The notes under the pieces: generated by a model
The model's database searches: none
What the model saw: the letters and a program-made list of their open reading frames with translations, nothing else
Told to the model about the DNA's origin: nothing
Translations under genes and position numbers: made by a program
Shown here: piece by piece, positions 14,348-21,096 of the stretch
How positions within the stretch are numbered: the first letter of the stretch is position 1
Layout of the letters: every line of letters starts with the position of its first letter
Virus record (IMG/VR): IMGVR_UViG_3300009285_000328
Span: 1-26,237 of that record
DNA from: a virus
DNA length: 26,237 bases
Reading direction: 5' to 3' (one strand)

Positions 14348-14505
14348 ATAAACATTTCCTTTACATCATACGGCCTAAGGTGCGCAAGTTTATCCATGTC
14401 TACTACCTTAGCCCTTTTTATGCGTTTAGGCCGATTGAGTTCTTGCCGCAATAGTTGAATTTCATTCAGTATTGAGCGGAAAGCGTCTGCTAGTTCTTTG
14501 TCCAT
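14344..14505 (-). CDS. Small basic hypothetical protein (53 aa)
   Basis: Encodes MDKELADAFRSILNEIQLLR, a coiled-coil-like helix, then RPKRIKRAKVVDM. The ATG overlaps the upstream stop (TAATG) and the TGA overlaps the next ATG, strong hints that it is translated. A DNA-binding adaptor is possible from the basic patch, but this is not shown. Confidence 0.6.
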   Translation of the reverse strand: MDKELADAFRSILNEIQLLRQELNRPKRIKRAKVVDMDKLAHLRPYDVKEMFI

Positions 14506-14702
14506 TACTTGCCCCTCAGCTTATGCCACAATTGGACTAACAGGTTACGCCTATCCTGATAGTTCTCACATACTTCGCTATCCGGCTTTATTGTGCAGCA
14601 TTCAATATATGCAGCAACACGTCTGCCGTTTTTACGTACCGGCCATTTGCTTTCAAAGCATGTACCGGCGTTATAATGTTCGCAATGTTCACGATGTTTC
14701 AT
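14505..14702 (-). CDS. Cys-rich hypothetical protein (65 aa)
   Basis: Six Cys (at CEHYNAGTC, ECC and VCENY-like positions) and several His suggest a small zinc-binding fold. The C-terminus is basic (NLLVQLWHKLRGK). Coupled to the YopX gene upstream by ATGA. Function unknown. Confidence 0.65.
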   Translation of the reverse strand: MKHREHCEHYNAGTCFESKWPVRKNGRRVAAYIECCTIKPDSEVCENYQDRRNLLVQLWHKLRGK

Positions 14703-15088
14703 GGGTTGGCCTTTAGTAGCTCTTGATGTTCAAAGATATTGCCGATTACTTCCATATCGTTCCAAATATGGCCTAATCCTACATAAAATCCACACTTGTC
14801 TTGGTTGAAAGTTACTTGATTTGTAATGATCAACTGACCACCAAGCCTTTCATATCTTAATATATCCCCTTCCCATATCTCTTTTCCCGTGCAATCCTTT
14901 AAGCCGGTGAATTCCGTCATCTCAATGTCATTAAAACGCAGTTCGGCAATATCATACTTTGGGTTTGGGTTTTCATGACAATATTGGCCTACTAAATCAA
15001 ACATTGTCACTTCGCCAATTACATGAAAACCTGTTGCAACCCACTGTTTTTTATATGTGTCCCACGCTCTAAACTTTATTTCCCGCAT
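14699..15088 (-). CDS. YopX-family protein (129 aa)
   Basis: Starts MREIKFRAWDTYKKQW and contains MTEFTGLKDCTGKEIWEGDI, the hallmark sequence of the YopX family found in many Firmicutes and other phages (named after B. subtilis SPbeta YopX). Ends with the usual VIGNIFEHQELL. The family is structural-genomics defined but of unknown function. A strong AAAGGAGG stands before the ATG. Confidence 0.88.
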   Translation of the reverse strand: MREIKFRAWDTYKKQWVATGFHVIGEVTMFDLVGQYCHENPNPKYDIAELRFNDIEMTEFTGLKDCTGKEIWEGDILRYERLGGQLIITNQVTFNQDKCGFYVGLGHIWNDMEVIGNIFEHQELLKANP

Positions 15089-15102
15089 ACAATCCTCCTT
15101 TA

Positions 15103-15417
15103 CTATGCCTTAACTAATTCCCAATACTCATATAAATTTCTTTCAGCAACCCCAAATGTACCGTCTTTCTTCTTTGGATTTGCAATGATCCACGGCTTAG
15201 TTATTTCGCCATAAAAGTGCGGTTCTATTCTGCAAACGCGATATTCATTGTTCTTGTAAATTACTATAGAACCTACCTTTACTCCGAATCTTTCTGTTGT
15301 CATTTCTATTCCTAATGAGGAGCGTGTCTGTTTTATACATATCCTCACCGCCTCCAATTCTTCAAGCTCTTTGCCTAATTTTACATATTCCTTTTTTAAT
15401 TCTTCATACTTATTCAT
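15103..15417 (-). CDS. Hypothetical protein with N-terminal coiled coil (104 aa)
   Basis: Begins MNKYEELKKEYVKLGKELEE after AAGGAGGG, a coiled coil of about 25 residues, followed by a beta-rich domain (GSIVIYKNNEYRVCRIEPHF) that looks like a small barrel. The in-frame extension to 15483 lies inside the upstream HNH gene and lacks its own ribosome binding site, so I trimmed it. Confidence 0.65.
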   Translation of the reverse strand: MNKYEELKKEYVKLGKELEELEAVRICIKQTRSSLGIEMTTERFGVKVGSIVIYKNNEYRVCRIEPHFYGEITKPWIIANPKKKDGTFGVAERNLYEYWELVKA

Positions 15418-15434
15418 ACAACCCTCCTTTTTTA

Positions 15435-15668
15435 TTAAGCTAACTGTCTTTCTTTTAGCACCTGCAACCGCTCTTGCGTACAAGTCAAAACGCCATAAAG
15501 AGCGAGAAATCTAACCGGCCCTAGCGCGTGTGCTATTACATGATGTAAGCGGCATAGTGGTATAAGTTTTTCGTCTGGTTCATCTTCGCGCGAACCTATC
15601 CCCCTCCGTTTTGCATGGTGCATGTCTGCCGATTCATGGCAAACCACACAATGCCTATCCTTTTTCAT
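15435..15668 (-). CDS. HNH-type nuclease-like protein (77 aa)
   Basis: CVVC at residues 7-10 and the motif LCRLHHVIAHALG, with an intervening ADMHHAKRRGIG, match compact phage HNH/NinG-like proteins: the first His pair and the final HH..H would bind metal around a beta-beta-alpha core. A GTG start at 15701 would add 11 residues; I preferred the ATG with GGA eight bases upstream. Such proteins are either nucleases assisting packaging or recombination helpers; here position in the middle block fits the latter. Confidence 0.72.
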   Translation of the reverse strand: MKKDRHCVVCHESADMHHAKRRGIGSREDEPDEKLIPLCRLHHVIAHALGPVRFLALYGVLTCTQERLQVLKERQLA

Positions 15669-15708
15669 TGTTTTTCCATGGCGAATGTAGCGGGCAATCA
15701 CCGGTTAT

Positions 15709-15825
15709 CTAAAACATGGTTTCGCCACGTTCATCTGGCCCACATCCTGCGCCATGCTCGTTGTCTAATACAGGACATTTACAACCAAGTTTAATTGCTT
15801 CATCTGAGCCTGGATTTGGTTTCAT
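15709..15825 (-). CDS. Small conserved phage protein (38 aa)
   Basis: Encodes MKPNPGSDEAIKLGCKCPVL then DNEHGAGCGPDERGETMF. The NPGS-x-EA-x-x-x-GC-x-CPVLDN pattern is a widely seen short phage ORF, so it is likely real despite its size. The three Cys suggest metal binding. Coupled to the upstream gene by ATGA. Function unknown. Confidence 0.7.
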   Translation of the reverse strand: MKPNPGSDEAIKLGCKCPVLDNEHGAGCGPDERGETMF

Positions 15826-15995
15826 AATTCGCCCTGTATCCATTTCTTGGCCCTTATTATCCCCTCTGATAATTCTTTTTGCGGTTCGATAGACATACTA
15901 TCTGCAATAAGCTCTAAATCCTCTTGCAAACAGAGCAAGTGCTCTGCTATGTTCTTAATTGCCGCCTTTGCCTGCAAAAAATCTTGTTCTGTCAA
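15822..15995 (-). CDS. Small helical protein (57 aa), TTG start
   Basis: A TTG at 15995 with GGGGG nine bases upstream begins MTEQDFLQAKAAIKNIAEHL; the rest is soluble and helical. It follows directly after the TAA of the DUF4406-DUF1599 gene, and its TGA overlaps the next ATG. No family recognised. Confidence 0.55.
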   Translation of the reverse strand: MTEQDFLQAKAAIKNIAEHLLCLQEDLELIADSMSIEPQKELSEGIIRAKKWIQGEL

Positions 15996-15996
15996 T

Positions 15997-16629
15997 TTAT
16001 CGCCCCCATTTACCGTCTCTCAATAACTTTCCAATTAATCCGTAATTCGCTAAATCAAGGTAGGTATCATCTATGCTTTCGTTCTTAGCTTCTTTCGGTT
16101 TGTCAAATGAACTCTTTGCAATAGTAACATCAAAGCCGGTTAAATTCATAAGACGCGCAATTTTATCCCAAAGCCGAGTTACCAGTCCAATTTCGCCGGT
16201 TCCCAAAATATTTGCAGGACTGTAATCTTGATTTTTGATTAAATGCGTAATGTACATTTTCGCTTGGTATTCCCGAAATGCTCTGCATTGAATTGGTGAC
16301 TTAATTTCTGTCGGATGCAACTCCGGTATAGTAGGCCAATAATAGCAAAATAAACCTATTTGTTTGGCATATAAATATTCTGCTTGTGAGCCTTCGCTTT
16401 GTTCCCATCCTTCCAGCATAAGTATTGCATCACACCTTGCTAAAATATTCAAATCGCCGGACAGGTAAACTTCATCTTGACATTTGCAATCTACTTCAAA
16501 ATGCGCCGTATTCAAATGAGGACATATAGCTACGTTCCCAGATTCCCAAACGGCTATTGCGGCCTTGCGAGCTATTGCAATATTCTTATCTACTCCGCCC
16601 CGGTATGGCCCGGCAATGTAAACTAGCAA
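15997..16629 (-). CDS. DUF4406-DUF1599 fusion: nucleoside-modification type protein (210 aa)
   Basis: The N-terminal part (MLVYIAGPYRGGVDKNIAIA, then ILARCDAILMLEGWEQSEGSQAE) is DUF4406, a member of the nucleoside 2-deoxyribosyltransferase-like Rossmann group. The C-terminal part (KNQDYSPANILGTGEIGLVT, then a NESIDDTYLDLANYGLIGKL end) is DUF1599, a nucleotide-modification-associated domain. Together they suggest handling of modified or scavenged deoxynucleotides for DNA synthesis. The start is TTG after AGGAGGG. A second deoxyribosyltransferase-like gene lies at 21097-21468. Confidence 0.8.
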   Translation of the reverse strand: MLVYIAGPYRGGVDKNIAIARKAAIAVWESGNVAICPHLNTAHFEVDCKCQDEVYLSGDLNILARCDAILMLEGWEQSEGSQAEYLYAKQIGLFCYYWPTIPELHPTEIKSPIQCRAFREYQAKMYITHLIKNQDYSPANILGTGEIGLVTRLWDKIARLMNLTGFDVTIAKSSFDKPKEAKNESIDDTYLDLANYGLIGKLLRDGKWGR

Positions 16630-16639
16630 TGTCCCTCCT

Positions 16640-16882
16640 TTACTTGTTACCTGTCAATTCTTCATAGCGCTTTTTCAGAGTAGCAACATGTCCAAAACCG
16701 AACTTTTTTTTAAACTCTTTCGAAAGTGTTTGCCATGGTATCGGCTTGCCAAATTGCGGATCCCTGAAATGCAATAACGCTTTGTCTGCTTCCTCTGTAA
16801 ATTGAATTCTGCGAGGATCGTTGTCGCAGAATCTGTCAATATCTTGAATCCATTGATCGTATTCTATTGTTGGTGAATTCAT
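16640..16882 (-). CDS. Small phage protein with HTH-like C-terminus (80 aa)
   Basis: The C-terminal segment PIPWQTLSKEFKKKFGFGHV with a following TLKKRYEEL looks like a winged-helix or HTH half and could contact DNA; the N-terminal part is acidic. It is coupled to the phosphoesterase gene upstream (ATGA). No family is recognised with certainty. Confidence 0.65.
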   Translation of the reverse strand: MNSPTIEYDQWIQDIDRFCDNDPRRIQFTEEADKALLHFRDPQFGKPIPWQTLSKEFKKKFGFGHVATLKKRYEELTGNK

Positions 16883-17706
16883 ACAATTACAGTCTGGCTC
16901 CTTTTTACATTATTCACAAAATGTCTTGCATAAATGTCTCTATTGCCACAACGAATAAATGATCCCCCTATTTGTGGGGTTGTAACTCTCCCACCTGCCG
17001 TTTTGAATGTAAATGGTGTGCGTAATTGCCATCCCGCAGTGCAAAAACTTGTACCATTTCCATTTGCTGTAGGAATGCCAACATAAGCACAACGATGACG
17101 ATGACTCCTACACACAACATCTGGCGCCTTTTGTCGCCAACGGCCAGCCTCAGTAAACATTTCAGTCAACTCTTTATGAATTGCGCTTGATTCAAAATGA
17201 CTTGTTCCCGTTACTCCTATATGGTGCGCAAAATGAACAAGCCCAAACCCCAATCTTAACCACATGTCAAAGCGAGAAGAGTTCCCTTGTTCGTCTTGTA
17301 TGGCTCCTAAGCTTCGAGCAATCGATTCTTCGTCCTGCCCAGATTCCCCACCATGTGCCGGTGTACCGCGTATCACATAAAACTTGCCCTTACACTTTTC
17401 TACAATTGGCTCAAGCACTATTTTTGCAAGTTTTCTCTGGTCTTCTAAATTATGTGATATCTGTGTTACTGCTCTATGATGTACACCATCTATAATATCA
17501 CCATTTACTACAACGATAAACGGTTCTTTGTGGTCAACTTCCGGCACAAATTCGTCCCAGAACTCATTCCACCAATGCCACATTATCTTTTGATTCTTTG
17601 ATGCCTTATATTTTCCGCCGCCGTCAAGTGTAAATTCTGGTGGGCATAAACCAAGTTGACAACCTAAATGCAAATCTGATATTACTACACAGTTACTGAT
17701 TGGCAT
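16879..17706 (-). CDS. Calcineurin-like metallophosphoesterase (275 aa)
   Basis: Shows the metallophosphoesterase signature in order: SDLHLG (D11, H13), VNGDIIDG (D70), RGTPAHGGE (a variant of the GNHD/E motif with Thr-Pro in place of Asn), HFAHH (161-162) and RSHRHR (202-204). These bind two metal ions. Phages carry such enzymes as nucleases or as nucleotide or end-processing phosphatases; the substrate is not evident. Length is that of a full single-domain enzyme. Preceded by a TM/coiled-coil gene with TAATG overlap. Confidence 0.85.
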   Translation of the reverse strand: MPISNCVVISDLHLGCQLGLCPPEFTLDGGGKYKASKNQKIMWHWWNEFWDEFVPEVDHKEPFIVVVNGDIIDGVHHRAVTQISHNLEDQRKLAKIVLEPIVEKCKGKFYVIRGTPAHGGESGQDEESIARSLGAIQDEQGNSSRFDMWLRLGFGLVHFAHHIGVTGTSHFESSAIHKELTEMFTEAGRWRQKAPDVVCRSHRHRCAYVGIPTANGNGTSFCTAGWQLRTPFTFKTAGGRVTTPQIGGSFIRCGNRDIYARHFVNNVKRSQTVIV

Positions 17707-17972
17707 TATTTATCTTCTGTGTTTCGTTCAATGCGAGTTAGTGCGTCTTTTATCCATTCAATGTCTTTTTTATTTTCTGTCCGGCTCTCCTTCAACTCGC
17801 TTATGCTTTGTTCGTGTATATCTATCTTCTTTTCTGTTATTACCAGTCTCTTGTCCATAGGTTCTATTTTCGCTGAGTTGTACGCAGCTATACCTATGCC
17901 GGCCAGAGACGTCAGTAATAAAATTACCCCCAATATCTTTTGAATTCCGTTGAGTGTTATTCCGTTTGCCAT
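17706..17972 (-). CDS. Membrane-anchored coiled-coil protein (88 aa)
   Basis: MANGITLNGIQKILGVILLL and following TSLAGIGIAA give one transmembrane helix; residues about 40-85 are a charged coiled coil (KKIDIHEQSISELKES). It resembles phage XhlA-like or spanin-like membrane proteins in form, but no partner endolysin is present. I chose the ATG at 17972: the upstream frame runs into the promoter repeat. First gene downstream of promoter B. Confidence 0.65.
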   Translation of the reverse strand: MANGITLNGIQKILGVILLLTSLAGIGIAAYNSAKIEPMDKRLVITEKKIDIHEQSISELKESRTENKKDIEWIKDALTRIERNTEDK

Positions 17973-18015
17973 GTGTTGCCCGCTTGAAATATGTGATAGG
18001 TAGTCATTTCTTATC

Positions 18016-18043
18016 AATATATTGCAATTTGCGTAAAGTTCAA
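18016..18043 (-). promoter_or_regulatory. Promoter-like element B
   Basis: On the minus strand TTGAAC (18038-18043) and TATATT (18016-18021) are 16 bases apart, just after the methyltransferase stop and before the TM/coiled-coil gene. It overlaps the 20-base repeat copy B. A TTGATT eight bases further upstream gives an alternative -35 paired with TGCAAT 18 bases later. Confidence 0.5.
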
Positions 18044-18058
18044 TAATCAATATTAAGC
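18039..18058 (-). repeat. Copy B of the 20-bp dispersed promoter repeat
   Basis: The minus strand reads GCTTAATATTGATTATTGAA, differing from the copy at 3048-3067 at a single position. It lies in the only clear gap of this region, at a transcription-unit boundary. Confidence 0.65.
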
Positions 18059-18061
18059 TAT

Positions 18062-18469
18062 TTAAAACATTGTCTCTTGAATAACTTCCCGTTTAAATTC
18101 AGGCGCAAACAAATTCCCTTGTGCCTTGTGCCGTTCTATTCTTGCTTGTGCCGCTTCAAAATATTCTTTGTCTAACTCAAAGCCGATGTACTCAAAGCCC
18201 ATATCCAAACAGGCAATAACGCTGGAGCCGGAACCTAAGTGAGTGTCAAGAATTTTATCGCCTGTGTGAGCATAGTTCTTTAAAAGCCATTTGTACAAAG
18301 CAACTGGTTTTTGAGTGGGGTGAATTTTGTTTTCTTGTAACAATTTAGACCTTGAATAATCAAATATTCTTAATGAACTATCAAAAGAAGTCCACGCCAT
18401 TTCTCCGTCTGCAAAACTAAATTCCCGCTGTTTTTTATCCCATATAATCCAACATCTAGACTCGGGCAA
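18062..18469 (-). CDS. DNA methyltransferase, C-terminal part (135 aa; separated by frameshift)
   Basis: Holds the C-terminal half of a DNA N6-adenine/N4-cytosine methyltransferase: KIHPTQKPVALYKWLLKNYA (target-recognition/motif X area), then DTHLGSGSSVIACL, the SAM-binding FxGxG-like motif I, and a GFEYIGFELDKEYFEAA motif. The missing beginning lies in 18502-18774 in another frame. Restoring one base at the eight-G run joins them with QQYFNELNRVS and WGGNYFNLPESRCWIIWDK. The TTG start here is an artefact-like or secondary start rather than a native one. Overlaps nothing downstream; promoter B follows. Confidence 0.75.
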   Translation of the reverse strand: MPESRCWIIWDKKQREFSFADGEMAWTSFDSSLRIFDYSRSKLLQENKIHPTQKPVALYKWLLKNYAHTGDKILDTHLGSGSSVIACLDMGFEYIGFELDKEYFEAAQARIERHKAQGNLFAPEFKREVIQETMF

Positions 18470-18501
18470 ATTAAAATAATTCCCTCCCCAAATTATTTGA
18501 T

Positions 18502-18774
18502 TTATACTAACCCTATTAAGCTCATTAAAATATTGCTGGGGGGGGTATTTGAATCCCAGTCTTTAAATTTCCATTCCCTATATCCGTTTTTTCTACAAGC
18601 CTTCCCTCTTTGATGCAAATCTTGACTAATATTTATCCCATACGGCGGATCGCAAATAGCAAGACTCGCAAAATTATCTTGCATCACTCGCATTCCTTCC
18701 ATGCAATCCCCGCAAACAATACAATTAAAGGGCTTTCCTGCATCAATCCATTCTTGTACTGAATTAAAGTCCAT
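18502..18774 (-). CDS. DNA methyltransferase, N-terminal part (90 aa; ends after frameshift)
   Basis: Carries CIVCGDCMEGMRVM and CDPPYGIN (DPPY catalytic motif IV at 42-45) of an amino-methyltransferase that would methylate adenine N6 or cytosine N4 in a specific DNA site; the DPPY-then-FxGxG order is the beta class. After the run of eight C on the coding strand the frame changes and ends at a TAA (NILMSLIGLV). No cognate restriction endonuclease is adjacent, so it is probably a solitary, protective methyltransferase. The ATG overlaps the upstream HTH gene's TAA. Confidence 0.8.
   Translation of the reverse strand: MDFNSVQEWIDAGKPFNCIVCGDCMEGMRVMQDNFASLAICDPPYGINISQDLHQRGKACRKNGYREWKFKDWDSNTPPSNILMSLIGLV
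18538..18545. repeat. G8 homopolymer at the methyltransferase frameshift
   Basis: Eight consecutive G on the plus strand (C8 in the gene) sit exactly where the two methyltransferase frames part. Nine would give one continuous protein of about 237 residues; eight gives the truncated product. Such tracts are typical contingency loci, but also typical places for sequencing errors. Confidence 0.85.
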
Positions 18775-19127
18775 TAAAACAATCTCGCTTGCTCTATTAT
18801 CCGCACCTTTTCTAATTTCCGCCTGTTCCCGCCGCGCTTATGATGCACGCCTATTTTATTCAACTCGCGGTAGAATGTGACAAACCCTATGTTAAGAGCC
18901 TGCCAAATCTTGCTTGACGGAACGCGTCCATAGTGTTCCTCTATGTAATAGCGGATGCATTCAGAACGCACTTGCCTATAATCGATATGCCTACTTTCAA
19001 AAAACCGTTGCAGCCATGAGCGCGAAATGTTGTATTCTCTTGAAATATCTTTTATGGTATAATGAAGTGCCAGATCGTAAAGTTGCTCTATCAACACACT
19101 TTTCAAGTTCTGATAATTCATTCTCAA
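18774..19127 (-). CDS. Helix-turn-helix DNA-binding protein (117 aa)
   Basis: Residues about 24-45 (IKDISREYNISRSWLQRFFE) form a clear HTH, and a second HTH-like stretch is at 65-92 (VPSSKIWQALNIGFVTFYRE). The C-terminus is very basic (HHKRGGNRRKLEKVR). The layout suggests a small phage regulator. A TTG at 19127 overlaps the upstream TGA with AAAGG before it; an ATG two codons later is the alternative. Function as repressor or activator is unknown. Confidence 0.72.
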   Translation of the reverse strand: MRMNYQNLKSVLIEQLYDLALHYTIKDISREYNISRSWLQRFFESRHIDYRQVRSECIRYYIEEHYGRVPSSKIWQALNIGFVTFYRELNKIGVHHKRGGNRRKLEKVRIIEQARLF

Positions 19128-19480
19128 GCCGCCTTTATCGATTTATCCGGTTCCTGGATATCATATTTCAAGATATAATCATAAATCATTTTCCGATTGA
19201 CTTGCAATATCTCGGCTGCTTTGCTCTTGTTCCATTTGGATTCTTCAAGCGCCCGGATTATCTGTAAACGTGCGGCATTATAAACAGGCCCGGACAAAGG
19301 CACTAATTCTTCCGCTTTGCTTATTGCCTGTTCGCGCGTCAATGCCATAATCACTAATATTATACCAGTTTGCATTGAGCGGCTAAGAGAATAAAGTGTC
19401 CTGTAATTCAGGCTGAAAAATGAAATTGCATCCCAGCGACGCATATCACCGTCAGTCAATTCTACTACGAACCAAATCAT
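19124..19480 (-). CDS. Fis-type helix-turn-helix protein (118 aa)
   Basis: Residues about 70-107 (ARLQIIRALEESKWNKSKAA then EILQVNRKMIYDYILKY) match the C-terminal HTH_8 (Fis/NtrC-type) domain. Residues 1-45 are without recognisable motifs. GGAG six bases before the ATG and ATGA overlap with the upstream gene support the start at 19480; an internal ATG at codon 45 is possible. Probably a DNA-bending or late-gene regulator. Confidence 0.7.
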   Translation of the reverse strand: MIWFVVELTDGDMRRWDAISFFSLNYRTLYSLSRSMQTGIILVIMALTREQAISKAEELVPLSGPVYNAARLQIIRALEESKWNKSKAAEILQVNRKMIYDYILKYDIQEPDKSIKAA

Positions 19481-19656
19481 ACAGACTCCGGACGCTGTTC
19501 AAGGGTTTGTTGCCAGTCAAAGCCTTCGCTTACATCTATAATCATTCCTTCCCCCATATCTACAGCCCAACCATCATTAAGCATTTGGGGCCTATGTGAA
19601 AAATATAATACTTTACCGTCTGCGCTAATCGCTCTCCAATTAACCCACGCCGGCAC
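19477..19656 (-). CDS. Small conserved phage protein (59 aa), GTG start
   Basis: Encodes (M)PAWVNWRAISADGKVLYFSH and an acidic C-terminal half (DWQQTLEQRPESV). The W-V-N-W-R-A-x-x-A-D-G opening resembles a common phage mini-protein. The GTG lies six bases after the TGA of the zinc-ribbon gene in the same frame, and its own TGA overlaps the next ATG. Function unknown. Confidence 0.6.
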   Translation of the reverse strand: MPAWVNWRAISADGKVLYFSHRPQMLNDGWAVDMGEGMIIDVSEGFDWQQTLEQRPESV

Positions 19657-19662
19657 ATATGC

Positions 19663-19836
19663 TCAGCTAGGCTTATGCGGTTCATGGCGGGTGTTCCATG
19701 CGGCAATAGCTTGTTCCTCTGTTTCATATAACCCCGTTCTCATTCCGCAATTACCACATGTTACAATCCAATGCGGAAGCATTAAGGCGTGAGCACTTTT
19801 TGAACCACAGCACGGGCAACTCTTTAATTCTTCCAT
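19663..19836 (-). CDS. Lar-like zinc ribbon protein (57 aa)
   Basis: MEELKSCPCCGSKSAHALML and WIVTCGNCGMRTGLYETEEQ, ending AIAAWNTRHE, match the restriction-alleviation protein Lar-type zinc ribbon (two CxxC knuckles then A-x-x-x-W-N). In Rac prophage Lar eases type I restriction; for most family members no activity is known. GGAGGGAA precedes the ATG. Confidence 0.78.
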   Translation of the reverse strand: MEELKSCPCCGSKSAHALMLPHWIVTCGNCGMRTGLYETEEQAIAAWNTRHEPHKPS

Positions 19837-19844
19837 ATTCCCTC

Positions 19845-19997
19845 CTAATACTTTCTTTTTTTCCTGCTTAGTGACACGTTAATTAAATCGCCTAGCCTTG
19901 CCCTGAGTTTATCGCACTTTTCCTGCTGCTCAAGCAAAGCCGTTTCTTCTGCTTTCAGCACAGCCTTTTGCGCCTGTATTTGTTCGTCAAGCGTCAT
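19845..19997 (-). CDS. Short coiled-coil protein (50 aa)
   Basis: Encodes MTLDEQIQAQKAVLKAEETA then LLEQQEKCDKLRARLGDL and a basic end (SRKKRKY). One long heptad-like helix. The ATG overlaps the TGA of the HTH gene upstream. Probably an oligomerising accessory protein. Confidence 0.6.
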   Translation of the reverse strand: MTLDEQIQAQKAVLKAEETALLEQQEKCDKLRARLGDLINVSLSRKKRKY

Positions 19998-20275
19998 TCA
20001 AACACCGGACATTTGGTATGCAAATAGCAACGCTTTTCATGGCAGACGGTAAGCATAGGCTTGTCCGGCATACACGAATTTACATTCTCAGCCTTGTACT
20101 TGCGCCTCTCTGCGTGTTCTTTTTCCTTAATTTCAATATCGTGCTTGCTCTTGAGCACCATTGCGTATTGCGGTGTAATGTTGAGCTGCCCCGCTATCTC
20201 GCGATACGTCAACTTGTTATTGCGCATGAGTTCAATCGATTCCATTTTTATCGCCATGCCGTTTGATACTCGCAT
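19994..20275 (-). CDS. HTH protein with C-terminal Cys cluster (93 aa)
   Basis: Residues about 18-40 (NKLTYREIAGQLNITPQYAM) are an HTH of the sigma-70 region 4 or Cro type. The C-terminal part holds Cys/His (CMPDKP, TVCHEKRCYLHTKCPVFE) that could bind zinc. Probably a small transcription regulator. AGGAGAG lies upstream of the start. Confidence 0.65.
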   Translation of the reverse strand: MRVSNGMAIKMESIELMRNNKLTYREIAGQLNITPQYAMVLKSKHDIEIKEKEHAERRKYKAENVNSCMPDKPMLTVCHEKRCYLHTKCPVFE

Positions 20276-20290
20276 TTTTCTCTCCTTTCA

Positions 20291-20506
20291 TTAATCCCAA
20301 ATTGTATCTGTGTTGGCATATTCATGTATCCAGTTTCGGATGTACTCATATGCCTTATATGCTTCCTCTGATAATTCGCCGTGTTTCATTTTTAATCTGA
20401 GTTCGTTATCTAAATCTTGTAATAATGCCCGCCATTTACTGCCATTCAACGCGTCAAAATGCTCTTCGTTTTCTTCTGGCAAATTAAATTCAAGAGTTGC
20501 TTTCAT
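20291..20506 (-). CDS. Conserved small phage protein (71 aa)
   Basis: MKATLEFNLPEENEEHFDAL followed by N-G-x-x-W-x-A-L-x-D-L-D-x-x-L-R-x-K matches a short phage family often found beside replication and recombination genes. It is soluble and acidic. The function is unknown. Start chosen at 20506, six bases after the preceding stop. Confidence 0.75.
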   Translation of the reverse strand: MKATLEFNLPEENEEHFDALNGSKWRALLQDLDNELRLKMKHGELSEEAYKAYEYIRNWIHEYANTDTIWD

Positions 20507-20512
20507 TTCTTT

Positions 20513-21067
20513 TTATAGTTTCCGAATCTGTACACTCACCGTTGCGGCCTCAATTATAACTTGCTCAAAAACTATGCTCAATATTTCCGCACTAGTCGCA
20601 AGACTCGCATAGCCCTGTTGTGAGTTGTCATATTTTAAAGCCATTACGTCAGTTAAATTAATGTCCCCACTGCCCGGGCCGGTTGCCGTGAATACATGAC
20701 TGGCAATAAGTTTATTACCAGTGTCACCTGGCTTACTTCTGTCCACGCTTACGGCGATGTATGTCCGGCCTGTGAAATAGTTCTTGTTAAAATCTGCATT
20801 CTGCCCGGCAAAGATAGCGCCCGGAACTAACCGCCCCTGTTTCGGCACAAGGCAAGCCGGTGTTATTACATTGAATTGCACCAGGTGAAACATTGCCGAC
20901 GTGTTAATGCGAAAGTCAACCATAAACGAGTCCCCGGGCTGCACCTGGAATGTCTGCGTCAATGTAACGGGGGCGGCTTCCATTTGTGAAATTCCACTTG
21001 ATACTTTGAGTGCTGGTTTTGGCCCACAAGCCAAAAACACTAAGAAAACTGCAAGTAACTTTTTCAT
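20513..21067 (-). CDS. Cohesin-like lipoprotein (184 aa)
   Basis: MKKLLAVFLVFLACGPK is a lipoprotein signal with a lipobox-like FLAC (Cys14; Phe at -3 is atypical), so the protein is probably anchored at the cell surface. Residues about 35-168 resemble a cohesin beta-sandwich: FQVQPGDSFMVDFRI, HLVQFNVITP, a Gly/Asn loop, IAVSVDRSKPGDTGNKLIAS, then SGDINLTDVMALKY. Cohesins bind dockerins via calcium. A dockerin protein is encoded three genes upstream (21637-22263). The two could form a pair. GAGAGG precedes the ATG. Assignment is from the pattern only; a generic carbohydrate-binding sandwich is the alternative. Confidence 0.62.
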   Translation of the reverse strand: MKKLLAVFLVFLACGPKPALKVSSGISQMEAAPVTLTQTFQVQPGDSFMVDFRINTSAMFHLVQFNVITPACLVPKQGRLVPGAIFAGQNADFNKNYFTGRTYIAVSVDRSKPGDTGNKLIASHVFTATGPGSGDINLTDVMALKYDNSQQGYASLATSAEILSIVFEQVIIEAATVSVQIRKL

Positions 21068-21096
21068 TGCCTACCTCTCTATTCCATAATTTTTTT

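Noticed and set aside
19654-19665. In-frame TGA between the Lar-like gene and the WVNWRA gene as possible read-through or recoding
   Set aside because: TGA ends many genes in this window with ATGA junctions, so a genetic-code change is excluded; the two products resemble separate phage proteins, so a stop followed by GTG restart is simpler.
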